A stretch of DNA of 64,000 nucleotides from Palaemon carinicauda (taxonomy: Eukaryota > Arthropoda > Malacostraca > Decapoda > Palaemonidae): assembly GCF_036898095.1 (NCBI RefSeq), contig NC_090763.1, forward strand, positions 60,939,241 through 61,003,240. Direction: 5' to 3'. Each line of letters begins with the position of its first letter. Positions within the stretch are counted from its first letter, which is position 1. Shown here piece by piece: positions 46,382-56,389 of this stretch. The notes under the pieces were generated by a model, which was not told the origin of the DNA, did no database searches, and saw only the letters and a program-made list of their open reading frames with translations. The translations under genes and the position numbers were made by a program.

Positions 46382-47940
46382 TGGAAGGGTGAAGCTAGGT
46401 GATCCCTCTCGACTCGAGTCTCGACCCTATCATCAGCCCATTCGTTCGGAAACCGTAGTAACCGACTGACCCACCTGTCAGTGGATCCATGCACCTCTGG
46501 CTCACCCCCCTCCCCTCCCAAAACTCGCTTCTCATAGGAGTCCTACTGGCTGGAGAGAAGGAAGAACAAGATCTTGGTAAACTATATCTGTCAAAAGTGA
46601 GGATTATTGGGGTGAGCCTGTCAAGAGTACAAAGTACAACCAGGTCAACAGCCATTTGAGGACAACAAAGACGGTATTCCAAGGAGTTCAGGTCCTATAT
46701 TGTGGCCACTTAGTTTTCCTCCATTTTTTAGTTTATACTAATTTTAACTTGATTAGGTTAACTGGCTATTACATATTTCGGACTGTGCGCGGTGGGATTG
46801 TGTACAGTTTTTTTTTTCCATATATATTTTTTGCGTTCGAGACTAGCACAGTCTCTGGGTCATATGGGCCACGTGTCCACCCCAATTTTGATTACTAATC
46901 ATTGCAGAAGACCACATGTCTAACCAACCATTCTTTATTATTTTGAATTGCTTTTTTATTGCACCACATTTCATTTTTATACCATTTTTGTGTTGTTCAG
47001 ATGTCCATTTATTTTCATGTAAATTTGTATAATAAATTCAAGATTAGGTTAATTAAACCTCGACGTATTTTTACTCCCTCGTTTGTTTGATTGTCTAATA
47101 AGATTAGTTGATCACGGGACAGAATACCCGATATTTTGAAAAGAGTAACCCTAGGTAAGTCAAGTGTGCTAGCGAAGAACTTTGTATTAATCTATCTGCT
47201 TCGAAGGTAAAGATCCACATTTCTAAGCTATTTACTTTACATCACTGCTCCAATTTTTTGGTTTGTCTCAATAATTACTTAACGAAATATTCCTGTCCAG
47301 CATCTCACTGGGGTCCCTAGGACGGAGTCGAAACAGAGCCTGAGAGTGTAGATGACTATAGACCTGGCAAAGCTAGAGTAGGCCATTAAATTACTTTTAT
47401 TTTCCCGTATGGAGTTCTTCGGCCTCTGGATAGTACAATTTTCTTTTTGCATTTAAGAGTGATGGTTAGTGAACTACGTCAGTATAATTATTAACTGGGT
47501 GTTTTTGCCCTGAGTGTAAGTGCTCCTTATCCTCCCCTGTTGATCTTTGAGTAACTGACGTAGGGAGACTTTCCTGGACTAAGTTCCCACTCAAACATTT
47601 AATTATAAAATTATTCTCCACAAAGACAGTTTTCCCCAATAAGCTTATGGCTTTCATCAAGGCTGCAGGCTGTTAAACCATAGATTATTACACTTTAAAA
47701 TCTATCAGCGGAAATTAAAAAAAAGAAATCCAAAAGTATATATAAGATAAATCTTGGAATTGATTAACAAACTTTGATGAATTGAAAACAAAGTAAAAAA
47801 CAAGCGTACTGGTCGTTAAATATAATTATATCTACACTCTCTCCAGCTATTTGTATTAAATTAAAATTAGTATGGCTTAAAATATCTGCTCTACCGAGAG
47901 TCTTAAATGCCACGATTTTCAAGAATTATTTTTGGGGAAT
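46382..47940. other. Non-coding stretch
   Basis: 46390-46640 is unusually GC-rich (TCGACTCGAGTCTCGACC, then a C-run at 46505-46519) and may be part of another repeat, but I cannot assign it. The remainder to 47940 shows nothing recognisable. Confidence 0.4.
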
Positions 47941-47949
47941 CATAATAAA

Positions 47950-48198
47950 GTAGGACAGAATTAGAGATGAAACTATAAGGGAGATTATTCGAGTGCCATA
48001 TGTGGACGAGATCATGGTGAGGGGTAGATGGCACTAGAGGAGTTGGAATACCCAGGCCTACATGGCTGAGGACTATAAAGTGCGAAGATGATGAATGGAG
48101 AAGTATTGAATTAAAAGCTCAAGATAGAGACGACTGGCGAAATCTAAATGAGGCCCTTTGCGTCAATAGGCGTGGAAGGAGATGATGATGACGATGAT
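47950..48198 (+). mobile_element. 3'-end fragment of a LINE with GATGATGAC tail (second copy)
   Basis: It reads RDETIREIIRVPYVDEIMVR then, after a frameshift, DEWRSIELKAQDRDDWRNLN and EALCVNRRGR, followed by GATGATGATGACGATGAT. It is homologous to 29914-30018 but longer at its 5' side. It is the same LINE family, independently truncated. Confidence 0.7.
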
Positions 48199-48371
48199 AA
48201 GAAAGTAAATCGCTGCTCCATTGTTCCCATGCCTAATGCCATTTTTCAAATCTAGGTATTCTCGTTCTATCTCCCAAGTTCCCTAAATACAATATAATCT
48301 CAGTTTATAATCCTGATACAGTGTTGCTGTTTCCTATGACAAATCTAAGCCAATGTATTTATTTGGGTAGT

Positions 48372-48700
48372 GCCATAGCCTCTGTACCATGGCCTTCTGT
48401 TGTCTAGGATTAGGGTTCTCTTGCTTAAGGGTACACTCGAACACACTGTTCTAACTTATTTCGCTTCCTGTTTTTTTTATATATAGTTTATGTATGAATT
48501 GTCTGATTTAATGTTGTTACTGTTCTAAAAATATTTTATTTTGATTGTTTATTATTTCTCTTGTAGTTTATTTAATTCCTTGTTTCATGCCTATGCTATT
48601 TTTCTCCGTTGGAACCCTTGGGCTTATAGCATCTTGTTTTTCCAACTAAGGCTATAACTTAGCATGTAATAATCATCATTATCATCATCATCATCATCAT
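48372..48700 (+). mobile_element. Dispersed LINE 3'-UTR or SINE-like repeat with (CAT)n tail
   Basis: It begins GTGCCATAGCCTCTGTACCA, includes GGGTACACTCGAACACACTG and TTTTATTTTGATTGTTTATT, and finishes GGAACCCTTGGGCTTATAGC, TTTTTCCAACTAAGGCTATA, ACTTAGCATGTAATAATC before a CAT microsatellite. It has no frame. I recall this consensus, usually ending in an AAT tail, as abundant in decapod crustaceans. That is the main recall-based clue to the host. Confidence 0.6.
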
Positions 48701-49041
48701 ATATCCAGTTTGCACCCAAGTCCTGATAACATTGTGTAATTTACAAGAAGAGGTAAGGATGAAATCCGTTTTCTATGAATTTGTTTACTTATCATTGTGA
48801 TTTGTGGGACGAACCAGCCAAGAAGCCAAGTAGCAATGTTGCCAGCCTAGCGCGAAATGCGCTAGTTCTAGTGCATTGGAATCACAAATAGCGCATATAT
48901 TCTGCATTTTGCGCATAACGCATTTTCTAGCGCAAATTTAATAGGGTTGGTGCATTTTCTAGTGCATGTGTGTGTGTCTGTCTGTAGGCTAAGTTGCAAT
49001 TAATTCTTTATAAGGTGAAGTTGAATATTCCAATTGAACTT

Positions 49042-49043
<2 letters not shown>

Positions 49044-49133
<90 letters not shown>
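49044..49133. repeat. (CT)n microsatellite
   Basis: About 45 uninterrupted CT units. The poly-Leu/Ser frame across it is an artefact. Confidence 0.97.
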
Positions 49134-49138
<5 letters not shown>

Positions 49139-49557
49139 ATTTCTGAAACCATAGTTGTTACTCGACCCTATGATTTCGCTGCTACTAACACTGTAATATT
49201 TACAGTAGTTTTACAGAGTATATCAGTCATTTATTTTCATTATAAATATTGATAAATAACATTCTTCAAGTACGTAGTTAAGAAAGTTTGAACCTGTGTA
49301 GCAATTCTTCTATAATACAATAATTGTACCCGATTGCACTGTATGTCAGTCGGATTATTCGTATAACAAAGCCATATTTAACATTCTTAATAGTTGCAAA
49401 TTGTTGCCTTGACTTTGTTGTTGTTAGTTCATCTTCTATGTGAAGTATATCATCACCAGGTTCAGGTTCAGGTTCTGGGGTGAGCCATAGCCTTTACAAC
49501 GGCGCCTCTTTGTCTTTTAGTTTTGTGTGTGCCTTATTTTCACTAGTTTTTCTCTTT

Positions 49558-49914
49558 TCATCCACATTTGTTGTAGTATACTTTTCTTATTTTCAATATT
49601 CTCTTCACAAAAAAAAGGAATTTTCCAACTGTTTGTGCACTATCTTCTTCGTATGGTTGTTGAAGCTCAATTGCTTTTATTCTTATATCACTAAACTGTG
49701 GACAATATAATATAAAGTGGTTAGCATTTTCTTCTACATCACAGAATACATAGTTTATATTTCCATCTTGGTGTCTGTTTCTTATATTCAAGCCCAATGA
49801 GTTTGTCCTTGCTCTGAATAATAAAATTGACGAAAATGTATTGTCATACACTTCCTCCTCCTTGATTTCACTTTTCCAGTTTTTATACAAAATTAAACTC
49901 TCCTTACACTCCAT
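49558..49914 (-). mobile_element. C-terminal fragment of a LINE polyprotein
   Basis: The minus-strand 118-codon frame ends with LLFRARTNSLGLNIRNRHQD, NINYVFCDVEENANHFILYC and PQFSDIRIKAIEL. The arrangement C-(~8)-H-x4-C with HFILYCPQF is the familiar zinc-knuckle-like tail of non-LTR retrotransposon ORF2 proteins after the RT and linker. Nothing upstream of the tail is preserved on this strand, so it is a fragment. Confidence 0.7.
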
Positions 49915-50090
49915 TTCACTCTTCCATTTGCTTGTGTCCCAAAATTCATATACAGGGAGAAAATCTTCCTAGCGCATTTCAGACCTCAATCTAGCTCATT
50001 TGTGTCCAACACAGTTGGCAACCGTGGGTAAAGATGAAATCCATTTTCTATGAATTTGTTTACTTGTCATTGTGGGAGGAATAGGGTTCC

Positions 50091-51898
50091 CAGATTATTT
50101 CGACTGGATTATCGTACATGAGCCTTAAAATTGTCGTTTTTCAACCAAAATCATCGTACACAGTTTCAAAATAATAATTAAGAAGTTACATGATTGACTT
50201 ATTTCAAAATATTTTAGTACAATTGTTTAATTAAACACACACATATTTATATACCTAAGGTATGTATCGTACATCGTACTGGACCTAAAATAATCGTACA
50301 TGTACGATAATTATCGTACGAATGGCACCCCTGGGGAGGAATACCAACCAAAATCGTCATGTTAACAAGTCAAGATAGTGAAGTACGAACCTCGGAACAA
50401 ATATCAAGAACAGCGGACCATCTATGACTTGTCAAATCTAAAGTTTTCGATCGGTTTAGTTGGAAATGATGCTATAAAACTTCCGTATGGCAGTAAATAC
50501 TCTGGTAATTTTCTGTAATTATTTGTAACTTTCATTAGACACGGTAGGTCGATGGTAGTTTTTGTCCAACTCCTTAGAAAATTGGCAATATTTAGAAGGT
50601 TTGGTATTATACTTGCGGACGGGACAATCTTTTCTACTAAAAAAAAAAAAAGGTGTTTCCGGTTGTATGTATGATAGCGGCCATGTGTATGGATGATTAC
50701 AGCAAATTAGAATACGGCTGTGTAAAGGGGGGCGTTAGCTCCCTCCGTTAGGTAGTTAGGTAAGGACACGGCTTGTAGGTTAGGTTAGGGTGGAAAATTT
50801 AGGTTGATGTCCATTTTGAATCCACATGGGAGGAAAAGTTGGGCATATCTCCCTTGGTAGTTAAGGTTACGGCTTATAGGTTAGGTTAGGTTAGGTGGTG
50901 TTTTTGTTTTCACATTGTGATTACAGTCCCACCCAATTAAAAAATAAAAAGGTAAATATATAATACTTCAAGTTTTAACCAAATAAATGTTTGTGTTTTA
51001 TGCATTTCTGACCATGGGGGAAAACCACCTGTTCATGAGTTTTTGGACCCCCTTATATTCCCCGGGGATTTTTGGGTTGGGAAATGTCATAAACGAGTGA
51101 TTTACAGCAATAATAATGGTCAGAAAAGCAAAATAAGCACAAGATAACCAGATGGAGAAATATATGGTTCATGTAGTGGCTGAAAACTGGCCAAAACATG
51201 ATTATTTATCAATTTTAAGATATTTTTAAGGGTACAGAACCTAACAAACCCACCTGACCTAACCTAGCTGGGGGGGGGGGGGTAGTGTAGGTTGGGAGGA
51301 TGACAACACTTGAGGCTGCTATTCCTCGCTTGAATTGTGATGCAAGACCAAGAGTTGGGCTTGAATTATTGGGTCATGGTGCCGTGGCCGTACGCCTGCC
51401 CCAATCAGCAGAGCGTATGATACATGATATCCTGACACAGCCGTGATCAGTGCCAGGGATTCTTCCCCACTGTGGTTGGCCTGCCTGGACCTTCTTCAGC
51501 TCCCGGTTGTTCTGCCATATGGGGCTGGAAATGTGACTTAGTGGTCCTTTGGCTTATTATTACTTATTAGGTCAGTTTCAGAGTTTAATTCTTTGTTATT
51601 AATGAAAGATTCATTGCTTTTAATTACATGAAAGATGACCAAAAATAAGTTTTTCTGTGTTATAATTAATTTTTTCATGGCCAATGAGAATAGTTCACAT
51701 TCCATGCAGCATCTTTTGAAAAATTTTTTAATGATACAAGTGCAGAACACTATTGGCTTTTTGAAGTACTGTAGAAGTAAATGGGTTTTATACTTTATAT
51801 TAATAGACCATCTCCTGACTGTTGAATTTAATGCATACCAGTATACTATATTGTACAGTGTACTAAAATAGGAGTTTACATTTAGCCGTGCAAATACT
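50091..51898. other. Non-coding stretch
   Basis: 50100-50320 repeats ATCGTAC(A/G) several times, including the palindromic ATCGTACATGTACGATAATT, and may be a small foldback element. 50745-50905 has scattered TTAGGTTAGGT words. 51290-51535 is GC-richer (GGTGCCGTGGCCGTACGCC and following) and looks like a repeat fragment. I could not assign any of these. Confidence 0.4.
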
Positions 51899-54835
51899 TT
51901 GTTCCAGCACAACATCCAAACTTTTCGCTTTATACGTTGGAGTATTTATTTCACCGAAGCTGAAACTAGTCGATATAGCTTTTGTAAGGTGTAACTACCC
52001 TTAGCCAGTTAGCAAAGGTAAGGAGCGGGGTATACTAGCTCCCCGCTCACAGTAGTACAAGCGACAAACAGTCACTTTTTAATTCGGCTCAGTAAAGTGC
52101 AGATGTCTCACTCCCCCTTTAACAAAACCTTAGAAATTAGAATCTTCCATAACTGGCCTAAAGCTTAAAAACATTTCCATCCTACTTTTTGTTTGGTGTG
52201 TCACTGCCCGTGAGGTTCTTAAGTATGTGGGTTTGTCTAGGCACCGAAGGGCGCCGATGCGGCACTTTCATATCGGCTAAGGAGACCAATCCTCATGGTC
52301 TGTGCCCTGCGTGCAGGAGTTTTTTTTTTAGCATGCAGGAGTTCTTGTGCTGAGTGTCAGGAGTGGTTGCCCTCCCAGTGGCTGAGATTTATCAGGTGCC
52401 GAAAGAAGAAGGCTAAGAGAGATTCTTCCTCTTTGAGGTCAGTCTTGAAAAGAAAGAAACCTTGCCGTCTTTATACGCTGGCTCGATTGGCTTCCCCTGG
52501 GAGTCGGTCGAGTACGAGCGGCGCACAACTGACTCAAGGACAATCCTGCATGTTGGGGACCTCTGTTGCTTCCCCTAACAAAGCAGCGCAGGTCACCTCT
52601 GTAGGGGTGTCTCTATCAGAAGATGCGGTTCGTCTGTTGTGGCCTTCTTTGGGGTTCACGATTCGGTGTGCAGAGGAAGCAGGCGTCTTCCCCTAGGCTT
52701 GAACTTGGTCTTCTCTTGCTCACTCCGGCATTTACCCTGCTCCGGCGGGTGAGCGTGAGCAGTTGAGGACCTGCACTCATCGGAGTGACTTGACAGGGGA
52801 TCTCGCGATCCTAGGGACTAGCTTCGGCCACGTTCCAAGGGTGGTTCATGCTGTCGATCAGAAGGGAAACAAGGTAAGGATTCTGGAGCAGTCTCCCTTT
52901 CCGAGGGAAGACAAACCTCCACCAGCTCCCACCTGTCAGTCACCTCGCCTAAGAAATGTGCCATCGGGAGTAGAAGGGGTTGATCGTCCATCCTGTCCGC
53001 AGGAAAGATGCCCTTCTCCTGAGAGGTCTCCCCCCCTGTTTTCACTAAAGGGTGATAGATTCATCCATGCCCTACTCTAATTCATCGTACCGCAGCTTTT
53101 AGAAGCTGGATGATGATGGTGGGTATGGTTGCCATCTTTTCTTACCCCACATCGTCGTGCCTTATGCAATGCCGGACTCTAGTGAGACCGGGCCTAACGT
53201 TTCTACCTCGCTAGGGGTAGAACAAGCTTCGCTATTGGTGTGCAAGCGCCCACCCCCTGTTGTCCCTCTCCCTCAGGGGAAAGGAAGACGGTGCGCCTTT
53301 CTCCTTTAGGAGATCGAACAGGAGAGTTCCTATCCTAGATGCTGTCATAATGGAGTACACGGACCGGTCTCTAGCGGATAAGTCACACGCAGCGTTGCGC
53401 ACCTTACCTCCTAGTGAGGAGGTAGGCTGAACTTCTTCACTGAGTCGGATAAGCGAGCCATCCATTATGAGCTGGATGCTTATGTCACAGGTTTTCACTT
53501 GTAAACGCTAGATACCTGTTCTAGTACTAAGGTGAACCGAGAAAGGCACACATGCCAGTGCGCTATATCAGCTACGAATGCACACAATCCCGTTGCAAGT
53601 GCCCACAGGTGCACCAGTTACCTGTGAGACCTGAGAAAGGCGCGCATTTCTAGCTCTCACCTTGTGAGCTCATGCACTTAGCTGGGCAAACTGGAAGAGG
53701 TGAGTAAGCTAGTGCACCTTCTCAGCCTTCACCTCATTAGTGTGCACATGGGGATTTCACTTTACCTGTTTGGATTGATCAAGGCGCTCATGCTAGCCTG
53801 CGTATTCAGTCCTCTCTTCACCATTGCGCACAAATAGGGTTTGCTTTACCTGAGCAATCAGGGAAGGTTGTGCACACATAAGCCTCAACTCATCCCTTGC
53901 CTCTCCATCGACTCGGACAGGTAGACAGCACTCTCTTGTGTAGAGAGCAGGAGCAGAATCTCGACCATGAGCTGAGGGCTTCTTGCCCTCTTCCTTTCCA
54001 AGGCACTCCACTCAGACCTCAGAAACTGCTGAGCGGGATGCAGTCGGGAGCGTCGTTTTTGAAAGACGCCCCTTGGTTTAACGAATTGGTTCTGGGAGTG
54101 AGGCAGGCAGACGGAATACCGGCCAATCCTCCACTTAAGGTTCCTTTTCCAGGGACTCCCAGCATCCCGTTAGAATCCTCACAGCTGATCTAGCCTAGCT
54201 AGGCAGCACTCCTTCCCACCCCTCTCAGGTCTTCGAGGTATGAGGATTACCTTAAGACCAATGATCCAACCACTCAAGATCTTACTTGGGAGAGGCTAGG
54301 GATGATTCCCATTGAGACTAAGAGGAGGAAAAGGGACCAAAGGGCCATTACTCCTCCTCCAGAAGACACGAGTAGGGCATCTAGATCTCCAAGAGAGATC
54401 TCCTTGACAGAAAACTATAGGCTTTCACCTATTGAATAGGGCTGTAGAGAACCTCCTGCTTCAACGACAGAGGTTCCTCCTCCTCCAACGACAGAGGTTC
54501 CTCCTCCTCCAACGACAGAGGTTCCTCCTCCTCCTGCCACTTCCAAGGATGCAAGACCTGTGGAGCCAGTGAGGAAGGAGGGCTCCTCTTTTATGGAAGA
54601 ATTTGACATTCGATCCAGAGAGAGGAAGGACACTAAGTACCCAAGAATTGGCACTCTATGGATGAGCGTTAGTCTCAAGGGGAACGTTTTACTGGTCCGT
54701 CTGCTTCTGTAGAATTGGAACATAGTGGACTTCCTCCTAGCCCATTCCTTGTCGAGGAACCAAGACGACGACCTCCACCCTCTCTGGGCTGCTATGGGTG
54801 CTAGCTCAGAGGAGGAATAATCGTTTGTTGATGGA
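51899..54835 (+). mobile_element. DIRS-like element 3, 5' terminal repeat and decayed gag only
   Basis: 51899-52060 aligns with the left end of element 2. TTGTTCCAGC matches TTGTTCCGTA, then come ...CGAAGCTGAAACTAGTC and GGTGTAACTACCCTTAGCC. At 52330-52450 the frame reads SCAECQEWLPSQWLRFIRCR KKKAKRD, matching element 2 gag CSECREWSASQWERFGRRRK. About 54210-54420 reads RYEDYLKTNDPTTQDLTWER, a gag-like stretch. Stops occur throughout, and 53500-53800 has no clear frame. RT, RNase H and recombinase are absent. The copy ends at the GA array. It belongs to the same lineage as element 2 but is older or more decayed. Confidence 0.75.
54463..54534. repeat. 24-bp minisatellite, three copies
   Basis: AACGACAGAGGTTCCTCCTC CTCC is repeated three times exactly inside the decayed gag of element 3. 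Confidence 0.93.
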
Positions 54836-54887
54836 GTGCTGTGGAGGATTAATTTTATTCTAATTTATTTTTTTTGTTTGCCAAATC

Positions 54888-54924
<37 letters not shown>

Positions 54925-54947
54925 TTTATTTGTTTTAGTTTTGTTAA

Positions 54948-55022
<75 letters not shown>

Positions 55023-55039
55023 ATTTGCTTTAGTTTTAC

Positions 55040-55085
<46 letters not shown>

Positions 55086-55165
55086 ATTTGCTTTAGTTTT
55101 ACCCGAGAGAGAGAGTGTTTATTTGTTTTAGTTTTGTCAGAGAGAGAGAGAGAGAGAGAGAATTT
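54888..55165. repeat. Compound (GA)n array with a repeated 25-35 bp spacer
   Basis: Blocks of GA (54888-54924, 54951-55018, 55043-55081, a short one at 55105-55115, and 55139-55161) alternate with a conserved spacer. The spacer is TTTATTTG(T/C)TTTAGTTTTG or the TTTTAC variant, followed by (T/C)(A)AATCGA or CCGAGA. The spacer repeats five times, so the whole is a higher-order tandem array, not a simple microsatellite. Confidence 0.9.
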
Positions 55166-56079
55166 CATTTGCTTTAGTTTTGCTAAATCGCTCGCGCGAG
55201 AGAGACAGTATGTATGTGTGTGCGTGTGTTTTTGTGTCCGCGTGTTTGTGTGTCCGTGGTGCGCGCCGCCGAACAAGTGGTAATTGTTTGTAGTGGGAAA
55301 GACTGTCGGTATAATTGAAGTTGTTTGTTTACCTTTTTTAGCTAGGTTAGGGCGGTAATGAATGTCTTGGGCGAAAACATTTTCTATTTGACTGTAGCAG
55401 GAGTCGGTTGTTTGTTTTGTTCTTCGACAGCCAGCTTTGAAGTGATTTTTTCATTATATTGGAGTAAGTACTGTTTTTAATTTATTTTTGTTAGGCGCGA
55501 TCATGAATGATAGAAAGTTTGTTATTTATCTTTGATTATAGTGCGATAGTTTAGTTAGTTAGGAGTTTTCGTAAGCGTTTTTTTCTTTTTTATTGCAGGC
55601 CGTAATTCCTCCTTTGGATTCCTTTAGAGTCCTTTGGATTCCTTTAGACTCCTTTGAACTCCTTTGGAGTTTTTGTTTGTCCGTGGCCTGTTGGTTGCCT
55701 GCCGCACATTTTACAATAGATTGATGACGACCCCGTATGTTAAATCGTATAAGGATTTGGATAGACCGCTCGTGTAACTGTTGATGACCAAGCCTAATAA
55801 GTCCCGGATGATGATGATGACGACACTGGTTTGGCCTGGACATGGAGATGATATTCTAAGAGTATAGTTAAGTGATTGCGCTGTGAAATTGGCCGTAGGC
55901 TAATACTCTTGCCAAGAAGTTGTGGCAGTGGACTAGGAGTTACTCGTATGTGGACGATGGTTACCACACACAAAAACTTAAATATTGAATATTTTAGCGT
56001 TTTCGCTTATGTTGGTGTTGGATGTGATTATTTGTTGCTGGGTTGTGGTATATGGTTGATGGTTTAGAGTTAAGTGATT
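55166..56079. other. Spacer upstream of element 2
   Basis: Contains a GT-rich patch at 55207-55258 and a 12-bp minisatellite-like run at 55611-55670 (CTCCTTTGGATTCCTTTAGA-type units). No gene was recognised. Confidence 0.5.
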
Positions 56080-56105
56080 TTTGTTCCGTAACCGAAATAC
56101 AAACC

Positions 56106-56264
56106 ACGCTATTTACATTGGGTTTACCTTTCGGCGTAGCTGAAATGACGAGCCAATAGTTTTTAACGAGGGTTAACTACCCCCGCGCTGGTTAGCGGGG
56201 GTAGGGGAAGGGGTAGCTTGCTACCCCTCCCCCCCACACACCGGTGATTTGCTTCACTTCACTT
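56106..56264. repeat. Left inverted terminal repeat of element 2
   Basis: It runs CTATTTACATTGGGTTTACC, CGTAGCTGAAATGACGAGCC, GGGTTAACTACCCCCGCGCT, GGGTAGCTTGCTACCCCTCC to GCTTCACTTCACTT. It is nearly perfectly complementary to 63730-63888. It contains its own small hairpins (CCCCCGCGCTGGTTAGCGGGGG). Confidence 0.93.
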
Positions 56265-56389
56265 TTGGCTCCGGCGATGAACAGACATGTCTGTCCATCG
56301 TCCTCGTTGACAGCCTTAATCTTTTTTTGCTTTTTCTTCCAGTTTGTGTGTGTGCGTTTTGAAGTTGGCCTCACCCTTTATTGTTCACC

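Larger units (their letters stand above)
48836..50021. mobile_element. Candidate 1.2-kb inverted-ended element with flanking direct repeats
   Basis: The left end GTTGCCAGCCTAGCGCGAAA TGCGCTA mirrors the right end TAGCGCATTTC...TTGGCAAC, with an insert in the right arm. Outside it, 48756-48797 and 50031-50072 are direct repeats (GATGAAATCC(G/A)TTTTCTATG then AATTTGTTTACTT(A/G)TCATTG). Inside lie repeated GCGCATT words, a CT array and a LINE C-terminal fragment. A segmental duplication or a composite insertion could also explain it. Confidence 0.45.

Noticed and set aside
50745..50905. TTAGGTTAGGT words suggesting arthropod telomeric repeat
   Set aside because: Only a few scattered, interrupted copies, with no array of regular TTAGG units. 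Too weak to call an interstitial telomere.
53232..54011. Minus-strand frames within element 3
   Set aside because: Antisense to the decayed gag, with no recognisable domain. Treated as shadows of GC-rich former coding sequence.
56106..56264. Hairpins in the terminal repeat as possible terminators or structured RNA genes
   Set aside because: Fully explained as part of the DIRS inverted terminal repeat. No independent RNA signature.
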